DNA of 64,000 nucleotides from MADRE3 sp963718195 (GTDB lineage Bacteria; Desulfobacterota; Desulfobulbia; Desulfobulbales; Desulfocapsaceae): positions 432,405 through 496,404 of the forward strand of contig CAVQYQ010000003.1 of NCBI GenBank assembly GCA_963718195.1. Direction: 5' to 3'. The notes below the pieces were generated by a model. It saw nothing but the letters and a program-made list of their open reading frames with translations. It did not search any database and was not told the DNA's origin. Position numbers and translations under genes: made by a program. Shown here piece after piece: positions 27,290 to 35,775 of this stretch (the first letter of the stretch is position 1; each line of letters starts with the position of its first letter).

Positions 27290-27952
27290 ATGGCATTGTT
27301 ACCAGCCATTGAAATTGAAACCCAGCCACAACCTGATGCTTCGATTATCTGGTTGCATGGTCTTGGAGCAGATGGCAATGATTTTGCTCCGATTGTTCCG
27401 GAGTTGGGGTTATCCAAAGACTTCAAGATTCGCTTTGTTTTCCCGCATGCCCCCCAAATACCGGTAACCGTCAACGGAGGGTACGTTATGCCCGCCTGGT
27501 ATGATATCCTCGAAATGCAGATAGATCGGCAGGTAGACGTTGAACAGCTGATGATATCTGCCGAGGCAATTTCAGCCCTGATTGAACGCGAAATCCAACG
27601 GGGGGTTGCGAGTCGGCGAATCCTGCTGGCCGGTTTTTCTCAAGGAGGAGCGGTTGCCTATCAGGTTTCACTCTCCTACCCGAAACCACTCGGCGGGTTG
27701 CTTGCCATGTCCACCTATTTTGCCACCGGCGATAGTATTAAACCGGCTCGCGCTAATGAGGAGCTGCCCATAGAAATCCAGCATGGGCTCTATGATCCGG
27801 TTGTTCCCGAGGAATTAGGACGTCAGGCGCTGCAAAGACTCGAGGCGCTCGGCTATAAGCCGGGTTATAAAACATACCCGATGGAGCATGGTGTGTGCCC
27901 GGAACAACTCAATGATATTTCTGCGTGGTTTCGAAAACGGCTGGAACAATAA
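27290..27952 (+). CDS. Phospholipase/carboxylesterase family hydrolase
   Basis: Alpha/beta hydrolase, 220 aa from the ATG at 27290 (GAGGTGA just upstream). Oxyanion motif WLHGLGADGNDF, nucleophile elbow GFSQGG, Asp in HGLYDPVVP and His in MEHGVCPE form the catalytic set. This is the compact type close to bacterial carboxylesterase 2 and eukaryotic acyl-protein thioesterase. The frame is open back to a TTG at 27188, which would add a hydrophobic leader overlapping the upstream gene; that start is less likely but would make the enzyme exported. Confidence 0.87.
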   Translation: MALLPAIEIETQPQPDASIIWLHGLGADGNDFAPIVPELGLSKDFKIRFVFPHAPQIPVTVNGGYVMPAWYDILEMQIDRQVDVEQLMISAEAISALIEREIQRGVASRRILLAGFSQGGAVAYQVSLSYPKPLGGLLAMSTYFATGDSIKPARANEELPIEIQHGLYDPVVPEELGRQALQRLEALGYKPGYKTYPMEHGVCPEQLNDISAWFRKRLEQ

Positions 27953-28043
27953 TATGCTTTTCCGACTGTTTTCTGCTCAAATAAATCGATTTTAAGAAAG
28001 AGTTGTTGATGGGAGCGTCAACAGCTTCAAAAGGGGGTGGGAC

Positions 28044-28526
28044 ATGTTTACCATTGCTGATATCAGAGATATAGCGATCCAGATAGAACAAAACGGGGAA
28101 AAGGCCTATCGGAAGGCAAGCCAGGAGGCACGTGACCCCGAGATTGCTAAAATTTTCGACTGGATGGCAGATGAGGAAAAACGGCACGCCCAGTGGTTCG
28201 CCACTATTGACTCTGATAAGCCGCTTACTGAGGAACAGCAGGCCCTTGAGGAGATGGGACGGGGGCTGCTCAAGGAGATGATTGCCGACCAGACATTTTC
28301 ACTGGAGCATAAAGAGCTGCTTGGGGTCAAAACCTTCCAGGAGATGGTGGTTCAGTCGAAATCTTTTGAAAAAGATACGGTCCTTTTTTACCAGTTTCTA
28401 AAAGGTGTTCTCGATGATGATGACGCCTGCAATCAGATTGATCTGATTATTGCAGAGGAACAGAATCATTTTAATCGACTCTCGGAGATGGAGGAAGCTG
28501 GAGACGGCATGTTTGTTTCAGCCTAA
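28044..28526 (+). CDS. Rubrerythrin-like ferritin-fold diiron protein
   Basis: 160 aa. Two ferritin-type metal motifs are seen: IQIEQNGEKAYRKAS with DEEKRHAQWF, and a second Glu with AEEQNHFNRL. The rubredoxin domain of classic rubrerythrin is absent. Such proteins take part in peroxide reduction or iron handling in anaerobes. A G-rich ribosome site (AAAGGGGGTGGG) precedes the ATG. Confidence 0.82.
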   Translation: MFTIADIRDIAIQIEQNGEKAYRKASQEARDPEIAKIFDWMADEEKRHAQWFATIDSDKPLTEEQQALEEMGRGLLKEMIADQTFSLEHKELLGVKTFQEMVVQSKSFEKDTVLFYQFLKGVLDDDDACNQIDLIIAEEQNHFNRLSEMEEAGDGMFVSA

Positions 28527-28539
28527 AATTAAAATCAAA

Positions 28540-28764
28540 ATGAAAGTTCTTAATGCAATACCACTCGTTGTGGTAGTGGTACTCTGTATGACACTCGGCC
28601 TTGCCCCGTTTTTACCAGAGCCGCACATCTGGGAGAAACTGAAGATGCTGTTATCTGGAACGCTGGTAAAACCGGTGGATATTTTTGATCTGCTGATGCA
28701 TGCCTTTCCGTTTGTACTACTAGGACTTAAACTGCTTTTACCGCAAAAGAGCATGCATTCCTGA
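28540..28764 (+). CDS. Small hydrophobic membrane protein
   Basis: 74 aa from the ATG at 28540, 14 bp after the rubrerythrin-like gene. Two membrane helices (about residues 5-24 and 50-68) flank a polar loop, PFLPEPHIWEKLKMLLSGTL. Its form (short helix, PEPH.WEKL loop, ...DIFDLL.H) recalls small proteins annotated in genomes as RND-transporter related; this label has no clear functional basis. No strong ribosome site; an upstream in-frame start overlapping the previous gene is possible. Confidence 0.6.
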   Translation: MKVLNAIPLVVVVVLCMTLGLAPFLPEPHIWEKLKMLLSGTLVKPVDIFDLLMHAFPFVLLGLKLLLPQKSMHS

Positions 28765-28808
28765 CCAACCTCTCTTACAGGATTCCATGAATCATATTTT
28801 GTTACAAT

Positions 28809-28950
28809 GAGCCTTTTGCAAAATGATGATTTTCGTTTAGCGTCAAGGCATGCGAAAAATTTTTGCCGCAGGCATATAGTTGATATTTCCAGGATAAAAA
28901 TTTAAGCATAACGCAGAGGTTGATCGAAAAGGGCGTTTTGCGAGTGGCTC
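28809..28950. repeat. MITE-like 142-bp repeat, copy 1
   Basis: A non-coding 142-bp unit, closely matching 40655-40796 over its whole length (about ten mismatches by eye, no gaps). Its ends form imperfect terminal inverted repeats (GAGCCTTTTGCAAAA at the left, GAGCCACTCGCAAAA read from the right). It is too short for a transposase. It lies in the 400-bp gap between the small membrane protein and the acyltransferase. No target-site duplication is visible at this copy. Confidence 0.75.
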
Positions 28951-29173
28951 AGGGGAACATAAAATAGACAGTATCTTCTGCAACAGGAGTAATGATCATA
29001 TTACTTGGTAATCTCTGGATGTTGAAAAGACACCCGGATGTTTCCCGGCGGCCGGGTCTGTTTCACTCGCTGCTGCAGGTCTTGAAAATCAATCCAGACA
29101 GATCATGATCAGCTCAGTAAAAACTGATTTCTAAGACTAAGACGCGTTACAATACGTTCTTCCAGGGGTGCCC

Positions 29174-29773
29174 ATGATTACATCGATGTCCCGCTTCATT
29201 TTGACCATCATTGGCTGGAAAACCTCCCACACCATACCGCACCTGGACAAGTGTGTGTTGCTTGGCGCACCGCACACGAGCAATTGGGATTTTCCCTTGA
29301 CCCTGCTCGGACTCTCCAGCATGGGGGTAAGATTTAACTGGGTGGCAAAACACACACTCTTTTTCTGGCCATTGGGGCTTCTGCTCAGAGCTATTGGCGG
29401 GATCCCGGTAGATCGAAGTCAGGGGACATCCTTTTTGAAGTGGATTATTGAGCTCTATGATTCGAAAGACAAGTTAATCCTGGCAATTGCTCCTGAGGGT
29501 ACAAGATCCAGGACCAGGTACTGGAAGACTGGGTTTTACACCATTGCCCATCGCTCAGGTGTGCCGATTGGTCTTGGTTATATCGACTATAGCAGAAAAA
29601 TGATCGGTCTTGAAAAGATACTCAGACCAACAGGAAATATCGAACAGGATTTTGAGATCATAAGAGATTACTACCAGGGAAGAGTCGGCAAGTGTCCGGA
29701 AAAACAAGGGGAAATACGCATCAAGCTGAGGAGGAAGAAAGCGGAGAAAGAGCAGAATGAACCTGGGGCGTAG
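29174..29773 (+). CDS. 1-acyl-glycerol-3-phosphate acyltransferase-type protein (PlsC family)
   Basis: 199 aa. The acyltransferase HX4D motif is present as HTSNWD, with GGIPVDRS and the EGTRS motif further on. ATG at 29174 follows AGGGG; a GTG at 29168 would overlap that site. This short, soluble-looking form is close to a group of PlsC-like proteins whose substrate is unknown. It would act at the inner membrane surface. Confidence 0.85.
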   Translation: MITSMSRFILTIIGWKTSHTIPHLDKCVLLGAPHTSNWDFPLTLLGLSSMGVRFNWVAKHTLFFWPLGLLLRAIGGIPVDRSQGTSFLKWIIELYDSKDKLILAIAPEGTRSRTRYWKTGFYTIAHRSGVPIGLGYIDYSRKMIGLEKILRPTGNIEQDFEIIRDYYQGRVGKCPEKQGEIRIKLRRKKAEKEQNEPGA

Positions 29774-29871
29774 ACATTTGATGAGGCCGCTTTGATTTGT
29801 GTTTCATCGGAAATTCCGATTTGTTTCCATACATCTATTTGAAAACAATTCTTGTCCCACCACCACCAATG

Positions 29872-29877
29872 TATAAT
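29872..29877 (+). promoter_or_regulatory. Candidate -10 box for selD
   Basis: A consensus TATAAT 60 bp before the selD start codon. A -35 box is not convincing: TTCTTG lies 17 bp upstream, only partly matching. Confidence 0.4.
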
Positions 29878-29936
29878 AGTCTCCTTGAATTCGATGTTGC
29901 CTGGCTACCCAGATAAATAACCATCAATGACAAGAC

Positions 29937-30998
29937 ATGTCTCTATTACGATTTTTTCAAAAGCCGACCCTGCAGAATCTCTCAAAAACCTGTGGGTGAG
30001 CGGCAAAAATCGACCCGGTCGGGCTCGGTAAACTGCTCGCGGCATTGCCTCAGACTGAAGATCCGAATCTGCTTGTCGGCTATAAAACGAGCGATGATGC
30101 AGGCATCTATCGGCTGACAGAAGAGCTGGCAATTGTCACGACGGCGGACTTTATAACACCGCCGGTTAACGACCCCTATATTTATGGACAGATTGCTGCA
30201 GCAAATGCAATCAGCGATGTCTATGCGATGGGAGGTGAGCCGAGAGTGTGTCTGAACCTGGTCTGCTTCCCCTCCAGCAAACTCCCACCGGAAGATCTGA
30301 ACCAGATTATCGCAGGTGCCTTAAGCAAGATTACCGAGTCCGGAGCGGTGCTGGCGGGAGGTCACTCGGTTGAAGACAGCGAACCGAAGTTCGGCCTTTC
30401 CGTTATCGGCACGGTACATCCCGACCACTATTGGACCAATGGTGGCGCCCGGGAAGGAGACGTCCTGGTCCTGACGAAGCCACTGGGAAGTGGGGTTCTG
30501 TTCAATGCTAATCTGAAGAAATGGGTGTCGGAACCGGCGATGCGCGCCTGTGTGGATATCCTCACCCATCTCAATAAAGACGCAGCCCGCATCATGAAAG
30601 ATTTTGATATCCATGGGGTGACCGACATTACCGGATTTGGTCTTGCCGGCCACTGCCTGGAGATGGCAAAAGCCTCAGGTGCACTCTTGCAGATAGAGCT
30701 GAACACCCTGCCGATCATGGATGAAGCTCTGGCCATGTACCAGAAAGGAATGAGCACCGGGGTGAACCGATTTAATCAGGACCTGGTAAAAGACGCCCTT
30801 CGAGACGAGAGTAAACTGCCGGTCATTCACAGAGAACTGCTCTACGATCCTCAGACAAGTGGCGGGTTGCTGGCTGCTCTGCCGGCAGAGCAGGCTCCCG
30901 AACTCCTCAGGCTCCTGAAAGAGGTGAAGACCCCGTCTTCTGTGATAATTGGCAAAGTTCTCGAGGCTTCCGGAACAGCCGGTCTGGTGGTTCGCTGA
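29937..30998 (+). CDS. selD: Selenide, water dikinase SelD with in-frame TGA (selenocysteine)
   Basis: Makes selenophosphate from selenide and ATP, the selenium donor for Sec-tRNA. A conventional reading starts only at a TTG at 30045 and loses the active site. From the ATG at 29937 the frame runs unbroken except for TGA at 29997-29999 and gives a 353-residue protein: MSLLRFF...SKTCGUAAKIDPVGLGKLL, with Sec at residue 21. That is exactly the place of the catalytic Cys/Sec of SelD, followed by the essential Lys (AAK). Downstream, DDAGIY, TTADFITPP, AAANAISDVYAMGG and GHSVED are standard SelD motifs. Length matches the family. The presence of Sec-SelD implies SelA, SelB and tRNA-Sec elsewhere in the genome. 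Confidence 0.88.
30011..30021 (+). promoter_or_regulatory. Possible bacterial SECIS hairpin
   Basis: Just after the selD TGA, a short GC stem CGAC-CCG-GTCG begins 12 nt downstream and may be part of a longer GC-rich fold. Bacterial SECIS elements sit at this place. Assigned from position; the structure was not computed. Confidence 0.35.
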
Positions 30999-31108
30999 TA
31001 ATTGCGGTTATCCTGAAACGTTCTTCGGTTTGGCTCTTGCAGACTATCGCTTATTGCTTTATCCAGTAGCAATTATCGAGTGATTTTTAACTGAAAAATT
31101 GTTCAGCT

Positions 31109-31122
31109 TTGACTCAGGTCAA
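31109..31122 (+). promoter_or_regulatory. FNR/CRP-family binding site
   Basis: TTGAC-TCAG-GTCAA is a perfect 5-4-5 palindrome close to the FNR form TTGAT-N4-ATCAA. It lies 116 bp before the cupin start. Anaerobic or redox control of the cupin and perhaps the ferredoxin is inferred. Confidence 0.5.
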
Positions 31123-31237
31123 GGACGCAATGCTTTTCGTCTGTTATTATCAGGATAACAATCGAGTGAAGATGGACAAACAGACAGATAATTGCTCGTT
31201 AAATGGTTAGTCAGCCGTCTGTGGCAGGAGGTTTGTG

Positions 31238-31558
31238 ATGAAAATAGTAAAACTGGATGAGACCAATGAATTTACTCCTGGAGCAATGAAACGTTTTTTC
31301 CTGGTCCAGGATTCTCCGTATTTTAAAATAATCAACTTCAACCTTGAAGCCGGTGTCACATTTCCGGTACACTCACATGATTTAGATGGTGATCTCTCTA
31401 TTCAAGTGCTCGAAGGGCAGGGTAGATTTCTCGGTGATAACGATCTTGAGATAGAGGCGAATAAGGGTGATATCCTTGTCTCCCAGATCAGGGAACCGCA
31501 TGGTGTGCGTGCAGAAACGGATATGAGGATTCTGGTGACAATAGCGCCGCCAATCTGA
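31238..31558 (+). CDS. Cupin-domain protein
   Basis: 106 aa single beta-barrel. Cupin motif 1 is FPVHSHDLDGDLSIQVLEGQG with metal-type His; motif 2 is KGDILVSQIREPHGVRA with a further His. The ATG at 31238 has GGAGG six bases upstream. A member of the small, one-domain cupins; ligand and function unknown. Preceded by a FNR-like site and followed by a ferredoxin. Confidence 0.85.
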   Translation: MKIVKLDETNEFTPGAMKRFFLVQDSPYFKIINFNLEAGVTFPVHSHDLDGDLSIQVLEGQGRFLGDNDLEIEANKGDILVSQIREPHGVRAETDMRILVTIAPPI

Positions 31559-31624
31559 TTTGTATCTGGTGGCGTACCAGCAGTAGTAAGGGATCATTAT
31601 TATAATACAATTGGAGGAAAGATC

Positions 31625-31813
31625 ATGGCAAAAACAGTAGAGATTGATCAAGATGAATGTTTGGGATGCGAAGCTTGCGTGGAGGTTTGCCCTGATGTCT
31701 TTGGCTTTGATGATGACGAGAAAGCATTTGTCATTGAAGGAAAGGAAGCGGGTGCTGACTGTGTAGATGAGGCGATAGCTTCTTGTCCGGCAGAGTGTAT
31801 TACCTGGGAATAA
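31625..31813 (+). CDS. [4Fe-4S] ferredoxin, single cluster
   Basis: 62 aa acidic electron carrier. The cluster ligands are C12, C15, C18 and the distal Cys of SCPAEC, as in monocluster ferredoxins of Desulfovibrio type. Two extra cysteines (C22 and one near residue 46) could form the disulphide seen in such proteins. A GGAGG ribosome site is upstream. Probably expressed alone or with the cupin 66 bp before it. Confidence 0.93.
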   Translation: MAKTVEIDQDECLGCEACVEVCPDVFGFDDDEKAFVIEGKEAGADCVDEAIASCPAECITWE

Positions 31814-31841
31814 CAACCCTGGTACAACATCAAACAGCAAT

Positions 31842-31873
31842 GGTCCGGAACAGTAAATTACTCGTTCCGGACC
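31842..31873. terminator. Bidirectional hairpin between convergent genes
   Basis: A perfect 10-bp stem GGTCCGGAAC / GTTCCGGACC with a 12-nt loop lies between the ferredoxin stop and the VKOR gene end. A T run (GTTTTTAC) follows about 15 bp later on the plus strand. Likely a terminator for one or both transcripts. Confidence 0.6.
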
Positions 31874-31944
31874 CTGCAAGACTGACGTTTTTACTCAATG
31901 GGCAAGGGTTCGCTGCCCCACCAACTGCATCGACTACGGGATAT

Positions 31945-32913
31945 CTAACTTCCCGAAGAATTTGGTGTTGCTGGAATCATGGGTGAGGAAGAGGAGGAAC
32001 CGGATGGTTCTTCGCAATCTTCGGCAACCGAGCAACCGTCCTCATCCGTTAATGGAAACGAAAAATTATCCGACTGGTTATTTTGAAGGATAGTGCTTTG
32101 CTCGATTTTACCGGGCAGGCAGTGCTGGTTAAGATAGTTCGTTATCGCTTTTTCCCCTCTCAGAATCGTTGTGCTCTGCTGATGGATACTCGTCATTGCA
32201 GGTACTTCAGTTATTCCGAGATGGTTGAGATAGCTTATATTAACGCGCGGTTCAAATGATGGCGATACTTCAATATTGGGAAAGGTAAAGGAGGCAACCC
32301 GGTCAACAGGGTTAAAGTTCACGTCACAGGTGATGTCTTTCTTCATTGTCTCTAACACGCTTTCGCAATGGGTACATGTTGAAGAGAAGAAAAGATAGAG
32401 TTGACGATCCGAGGAGGTGGCTTTAAACGTTGCAAGTGTTCCATCCTCAAGAGCAAAATCCGTCTGGCTGTCAGCGTTAAAATCAAGGCTGGCAAATGCC
32501 AGACAGACAGCAGAAAAGATGACCAGACTCCTGAATGTCTGCCTGAGTCCCATGAAGAGATTAATCAGGACAATAAGTGTTAAGATAATCAGGCAATACG
32601 AACAAAAAATGTCGGTGATAAAATATTGGAAGCAGACGAGCACGGCCTCTGCCGCCACTGCGGCAAGAAGTAGAAGACTGGTGAATCGCTGCCACAATTC
32701 AGATCCTTTTCTCGCCTGGCTTATCCCGAAACTGATAACAAGAAAAAAGACAAATCCCGCAATATTAAAATAAAGCGGGGGCAGCAGTGTCAGAGAATCT
32801 ACGACCTCACAACCCTCATTCAGGCACAACCCTTCTCCCTGGTAGAGAATCAGAAATGTTTGCAGGCCGGTCAGTGCACAGCCGATCAGTGATAAAATAT
32901 GGCTCAGCAGCAT
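31945..32913 (-). CDS. VKOR-family membrane protein fused to thioredoxin-like domain
   Basis: 322 aa. Four or five membrane segments in the first 150 residues carry the vitamin K epoxide reductase features: a loop cysteine pair (LCLNEGC, C30 and C35) and the quinone-side CXXC (CSYC). The C-terminal periplasmic domain has a thioredoxin-type CXXC in FSSTCTHCESVLETM and a cis-Pro-like VPAMTS. The fusion should oxidise cysteines in exported proteins and pass electrons to quinone, replacing DsbA/DsbB. The last 40 residues are polar and Ser-rich with another Cys pair. Confidence 0.88.
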   Translation of the reverse strand: MLLSHILSLIGCALTGLQTFLILYQGEGLCLNEGCEVVDSLTLLPPLYFNIAGFVFFLVISFGISQARKGSELWQRFTSLLLLAAVAAEAVLVCFQYFITDIFCSYCLIILTLIVLINLFMGLRQTFRSLVIFSAVCLAFASLDFNADSQTDFALEDGTLATFKATSSDRQLYLFFSSTCTHCESVLETMKKDITCDVNFNPVDRVASFTFPNIEVSPSFEPRVNISYLNHLGITEVPAMTSIHQQSTTILRGEKAITNYLNQHCLPGKIEQSTILQNNQSDNFSFPLTDEDGCSVAEDCEEPSGSSSSSPMIPATPNSSGS

Positions 32914-33109
32914 GTTGTATCAGTAATAATGGTATTAAGAGATTAGGTTTCGTGGATATATTATTTTTTTAATGAGTATTGTCAAGTCCGGAACGTTGCC
33001 TGAAATCTGCGTATAGTTGATTTTTTTACCAAAACGACAGGCCGGAACTCTCCTTGATTTTCTTTCAGTAACGATGAGATGAGGAAAAAGGGCTTTCTCC
33101 GACACGCTC

Positions 33110-33415
33110 CTAGACTGATTGCAGTACTTTGATGCGTACCTCCTGAACGAAATCTTTTGTCTGATCCCGGTAATGTACCATATGAGGCGCTTCCAGATGG
33201 CATTTGAGGGCGTCAATACTGTCCCAGCATTCAATGATCGTGACAACAGATGGATCTACCTGTTGGACATCCAGGCCTGTCTCAATATCGACGGTAGGGT
33301 AATATTCGATACACCCGTCCTCAGCCAGTACATTGGCAACATTTTGGTTGAAAAGATTAACGAATTCAACAACCTTGTCGGGGACAACCTTGATTGAGGC
33401 GATGACGGTAATCAT
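33110..33415 (-). CDS. Antibiotic biosynthesis monooxygenase (ABM)-domain protein
   Basis: 101 aa ferredoxin-like alpha/beta barrel. It has the pattern of the YgiN/ABM family: ITVIASIKVVPDKVVEFVNLF, then EDGCIEYYPTVD, TIIECWDSIDALKCHLEAPH. GGAGAATAAAT precedes the ATG. Family members act as small quinol or haem-related oxygenases or as dimeric scaffolds; its own role is unknown. Confidence 0.85.
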   Translation of the reverse strand: MITVIASIKVVPDKVVEFVNLFNQNVANVLAEDGCIEYYPTVDIETGLDVQQVDPSVVTIIECWDSIDALKCHLEAPHMVHYRDQTKDFVQEVRIKVLQSV

Positions 33416-33845
33416 ATTTATTCTCCAAATCGACGATGATTCACTCTCAAAACATCGAACAATTACCCCGAAAGGAGGGGAAATAGCAATCTTTTCACCA
33501 TAAGTTGGGAATAAAATTGATTGGGTTGATCTCTAAAATGGTAATCAACGAGCAACAAAGGAGGTCAAAATGGAAAACCATGGAAGAAGTGTAGCGCTTC
33601 ATATTCTGTCTACGGTGCCCTGTTTGATTAGGATCCCTTGATTGTCTGTCGTCAGGACATGCATACGCTTTGTTGAGATTGAGACACGGTCTTTCAACTG
33701 TCCTTGCCTTTTGGGTTACAACCATGCTTTATTGTTGATTATATCGCAGAGCTCGCTAAAGTGTTATTCAGCGATTGGAAATAAATCAATATATTGAAAT
33801 AGTGGAATAATTGTGATCTTTCACTCAATCCAGGAGAGCATTGAT
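33416..33845. other. Intergenic region with a well-placed small ORF
   Basis: 430 bp with no clear gene. AAAGGAGG at 33557-33564 and ATG at 33570 form an excellent translation start, but the frame (MENHGRSVALHILSTVPCLI...) ends at TGA 33639-33641 after 23 codons. Read through that TGA, the frame stays open to about 33800, but no Sec-type CXXU motif or known fold is seen. A short leader peptide or a decayed gene are both possible. Confidence 0.35.
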
Positions 33846-34196
33846 ATGCAGGCTGATGAACTAAAAAAACTGATAGAGACTGTAATCAGTGCTGGCAGGG
33901 ACAAGGATGAAGATACAATTTTTGATCTGTCATCTGATATTATGTCAGTTTATCTCGAGGCATTAAGTGATATTCACTTTGATGGCAGCAAGGCCGGGTG
34001 GCTCAATGAAATGGTGGCGGCAATTGATAATGGAGACACCGACAGCCTCCTGTCCATACTTGACCAAGAGGAAGACAGTGATGATCGTTTTCTTGGGTCT
34101 CAGGTTGCCGCACTTTTTGCAGGTTTTCGACAGCGTGATGCCATGATGACGGTAGTGCAGGCGGCAGGAATCAAGGCCTTGCTTGAAAATATGTAA
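33846..34196 (+). CDS. Small acidic hypothetical protein
   Basis: 116 aa from the ATG at 33846, with GGAG nine bases upstream. Acidic, mostly helical by composition (ADELKKLIETVIS, LNEMVAAIDNGDTDSLLSIL), no cysteines and no membrane segment. No family recognised. It stands alone before the membrane protein gene. Confidence 0.55.
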   Translation: MQADELKKLIETVISAGRDKDEDTIFDLSSDIMSVYLEALSDIHFDGSKAGWLNEMVAAIDNGDTDSLLSILDQEEDSDDRFLGSQVAALFAGFRQRDAMMTVVQAAGIKALLENM

Positions 34197-34245
34197 AAAC
34201 AACAGTTAAAATCAGCGCTACCAGGCGTGTCTGCCTCTCCTGCGG

Positions 34246-34989
34246 TTGACCCGGGAGCACGAAACGGAGCAGATCGGATCGATGATTGTCAGAATATTAC
34301 TTGCCGGTTTTAGTTCGATTGTCTCAGGTGTCTGTTATCTCTCAGGGCTGGTCAGAATTATGAGCGGCCTGCTGCTGGGATTTGGTGTTCTGGCAGCACT
34401 ATTTTTCGGCATTGTTTTTTTAATTCCTGCCAGTGATGATCGATTGTGGTTCCCAATATATGGCGGCGGGGCATCCTGGCCGTTTTTTCTCCTTGCTTTA
34501 TGTCTGGCAGGTCTTATCGGCTACCTTTTTTTTGATAAGCCTCAGCCGGCGGATGAACAGCAGGTAACCGGATACCATTTCAAGTATCTTGGTGCCGGGT
34601 TGTTCACCTATCTGTGTGCTCTTTTTATTCCTGCATTCTTGTGGTTTCCCTCGGAAGAGAGGCGCCTGGCTGCTGACGTCTCGACCCTTGGCCTGGAAGT
34701 GCTGATCGGGGTCTGTTTATACCTCATCGGGTGCTGTGTTGCCCTCTACTTTCTCCATCGGGCGTCCCATGGCACGGCGCCGAATCATCCTGATCTGATG
34801 AGACGGTTTGTTCCCGCCCTGTTTTCAGTTTGCCACCTGGACAAGATGCCTGCGCTGGTCGCCTACTTACTGATTTATTCCCCTGAAACTCACGTCATCT
34901 TTCCTAAAATTGCCGCACTTGCACTGGCAGCCTATATCCCAATGGGCATTTTTCTTATTAAAATATGTAGAGACTGCAGGAGCAGTTAG
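34246..34989 (+). CDS. Polytopic membrane protein of unknown function
   Basis: Up to 247 aa with about six hydrophobic segments (residues 15-35, 40-60, 75-95, 118-138, 150-172, 220-240). Start uncertain: TTG 34246, or ATG 34282 which puts the first helix close to the N-terminus. No enzymatic motif seen. It precedes the NRDE-family gene by 55 bp on the same strand. Confidence 0.6.
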   Translation: MTREHETEQIGSMIVRILLAGFSSIVSGVCYLSGLVRIMSGLLLGFGVLAALFFGIVFLIPASDDRLWFPIYGGGASWPFFLLALCLAGLIGYLFFDKPQPADEQQVTGYHFKYLGAGLFTYLCALFIPAFLWFPSEERRLAADVSTLGLEVLIGVCLYLIGCCVALYFLHRASHGTAPNHPDLMRRFVPALFSVCHLDKMPALVAYLLIYSPETHVIFPKIAALALAAYIPMGIFLIKICRDCRSS

Positions 34990-35043
34990 CAGGCCAGAAA
35001 CTGATACCGTGGACCATAACGTGCAGAGAAAACAGATGAGGTC

Positions 35044-35775
35044 ATGGCTGTGTGTACCCTGAGCTGGTGGCGAGATGGGACATCCTACGGTCTATTCTTT
35101 AATCGGGATGAATCCAGATTGCGTCCTGAGGCAGAGATTCCCTCATGCTTTGAAATGGCTGGAGTCAGCTATTTGAGCCCTGTTGACCCTGAAGGTGGCG
35201 GCACCTGGATCTGGGTGAACCGTAACGGGGTCATCGGATGTTTGCTTAATAATTATCTGGTCTGCAATGACGGGCCGGCTGAACCGGTAAGCAGAGGGCT
35301 GTTGCTGAAATCTCTTGTCACACAAAAGGATAGCGAGTCGCTTTGCCAGTCAGTTTCAATGGTAGAACTCAGGAACTATAAAGGATTTTCAATCTTTGCC
35401 ATGGACCCGAACCATCACCGCCTGGCCACCTGGGATGGCGCTAACCTGTGTCTCCTGCCAGAGGAAGAGGTGCGTAATCCGCTCAGTTCCTCGGGATATC
35501 TTCCAGATCAAATCATTGCCCACCGGAAAAAGCTGTACGACAGCAGGTTTGATTCCTTCCCCTTTCAAGACCCCAAAGCACTGTTTTCCTATCATACCTT
35601 TCATGATCCGGCACTGCCTGCTCATTCAGTGCTGATGAGCCGTCCAGATGCCCGCACTGTCAGTATCAGCCAGGTTTCTGTTGCCGCCCGGACAATCAGA
35701 TTTTCATACGGCACTGTCTCTGAGCAGTGTCGGTTAAGAGTACTGACCAATTGCTCCTTGAGTCGTGATAACTAG
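35044..35775 (+). CDS. NRDE (TANGO2-type) family protein
   Basis: 243 aa. Starts with the family hallmark MAVCTLSWW...FFNRDESRLRP, containing the NRDE sequence after which the family is named, then GGGTWIWVNRNGVIGCLLNNY. The N-terminal MC could mean processing to an N-terminal Cys, as in Ntn hydrolases; that is inference. Eukaryotic members are linked to haem or acyl-CoA handling; bacterial roles are not settled. Overlaps the next gene by 11 bp. Confidence 0.85.
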   Translation: MAVCTLSWWRDGTSYGLFFNRDESRLRPEAEIPSCFEMAGVSYLSPVDPEGGGTWIWVNRNGVIGCLLNNYLVCNDGPAEPVSRGLLLKSLVTQKDSESLCQSVSMVELRNYKGFSIFAMDPNHHRLATWDGANLCLLPEEEVRNPLSSSGYLPDQIIAHRKKLYDSRFDSFPFQDPKALFSYHTFHDPALPAHSVLMSRPDARTVSISQVSVAARTIRFSYGTVSEQCRLRVLTNCSLSRDN

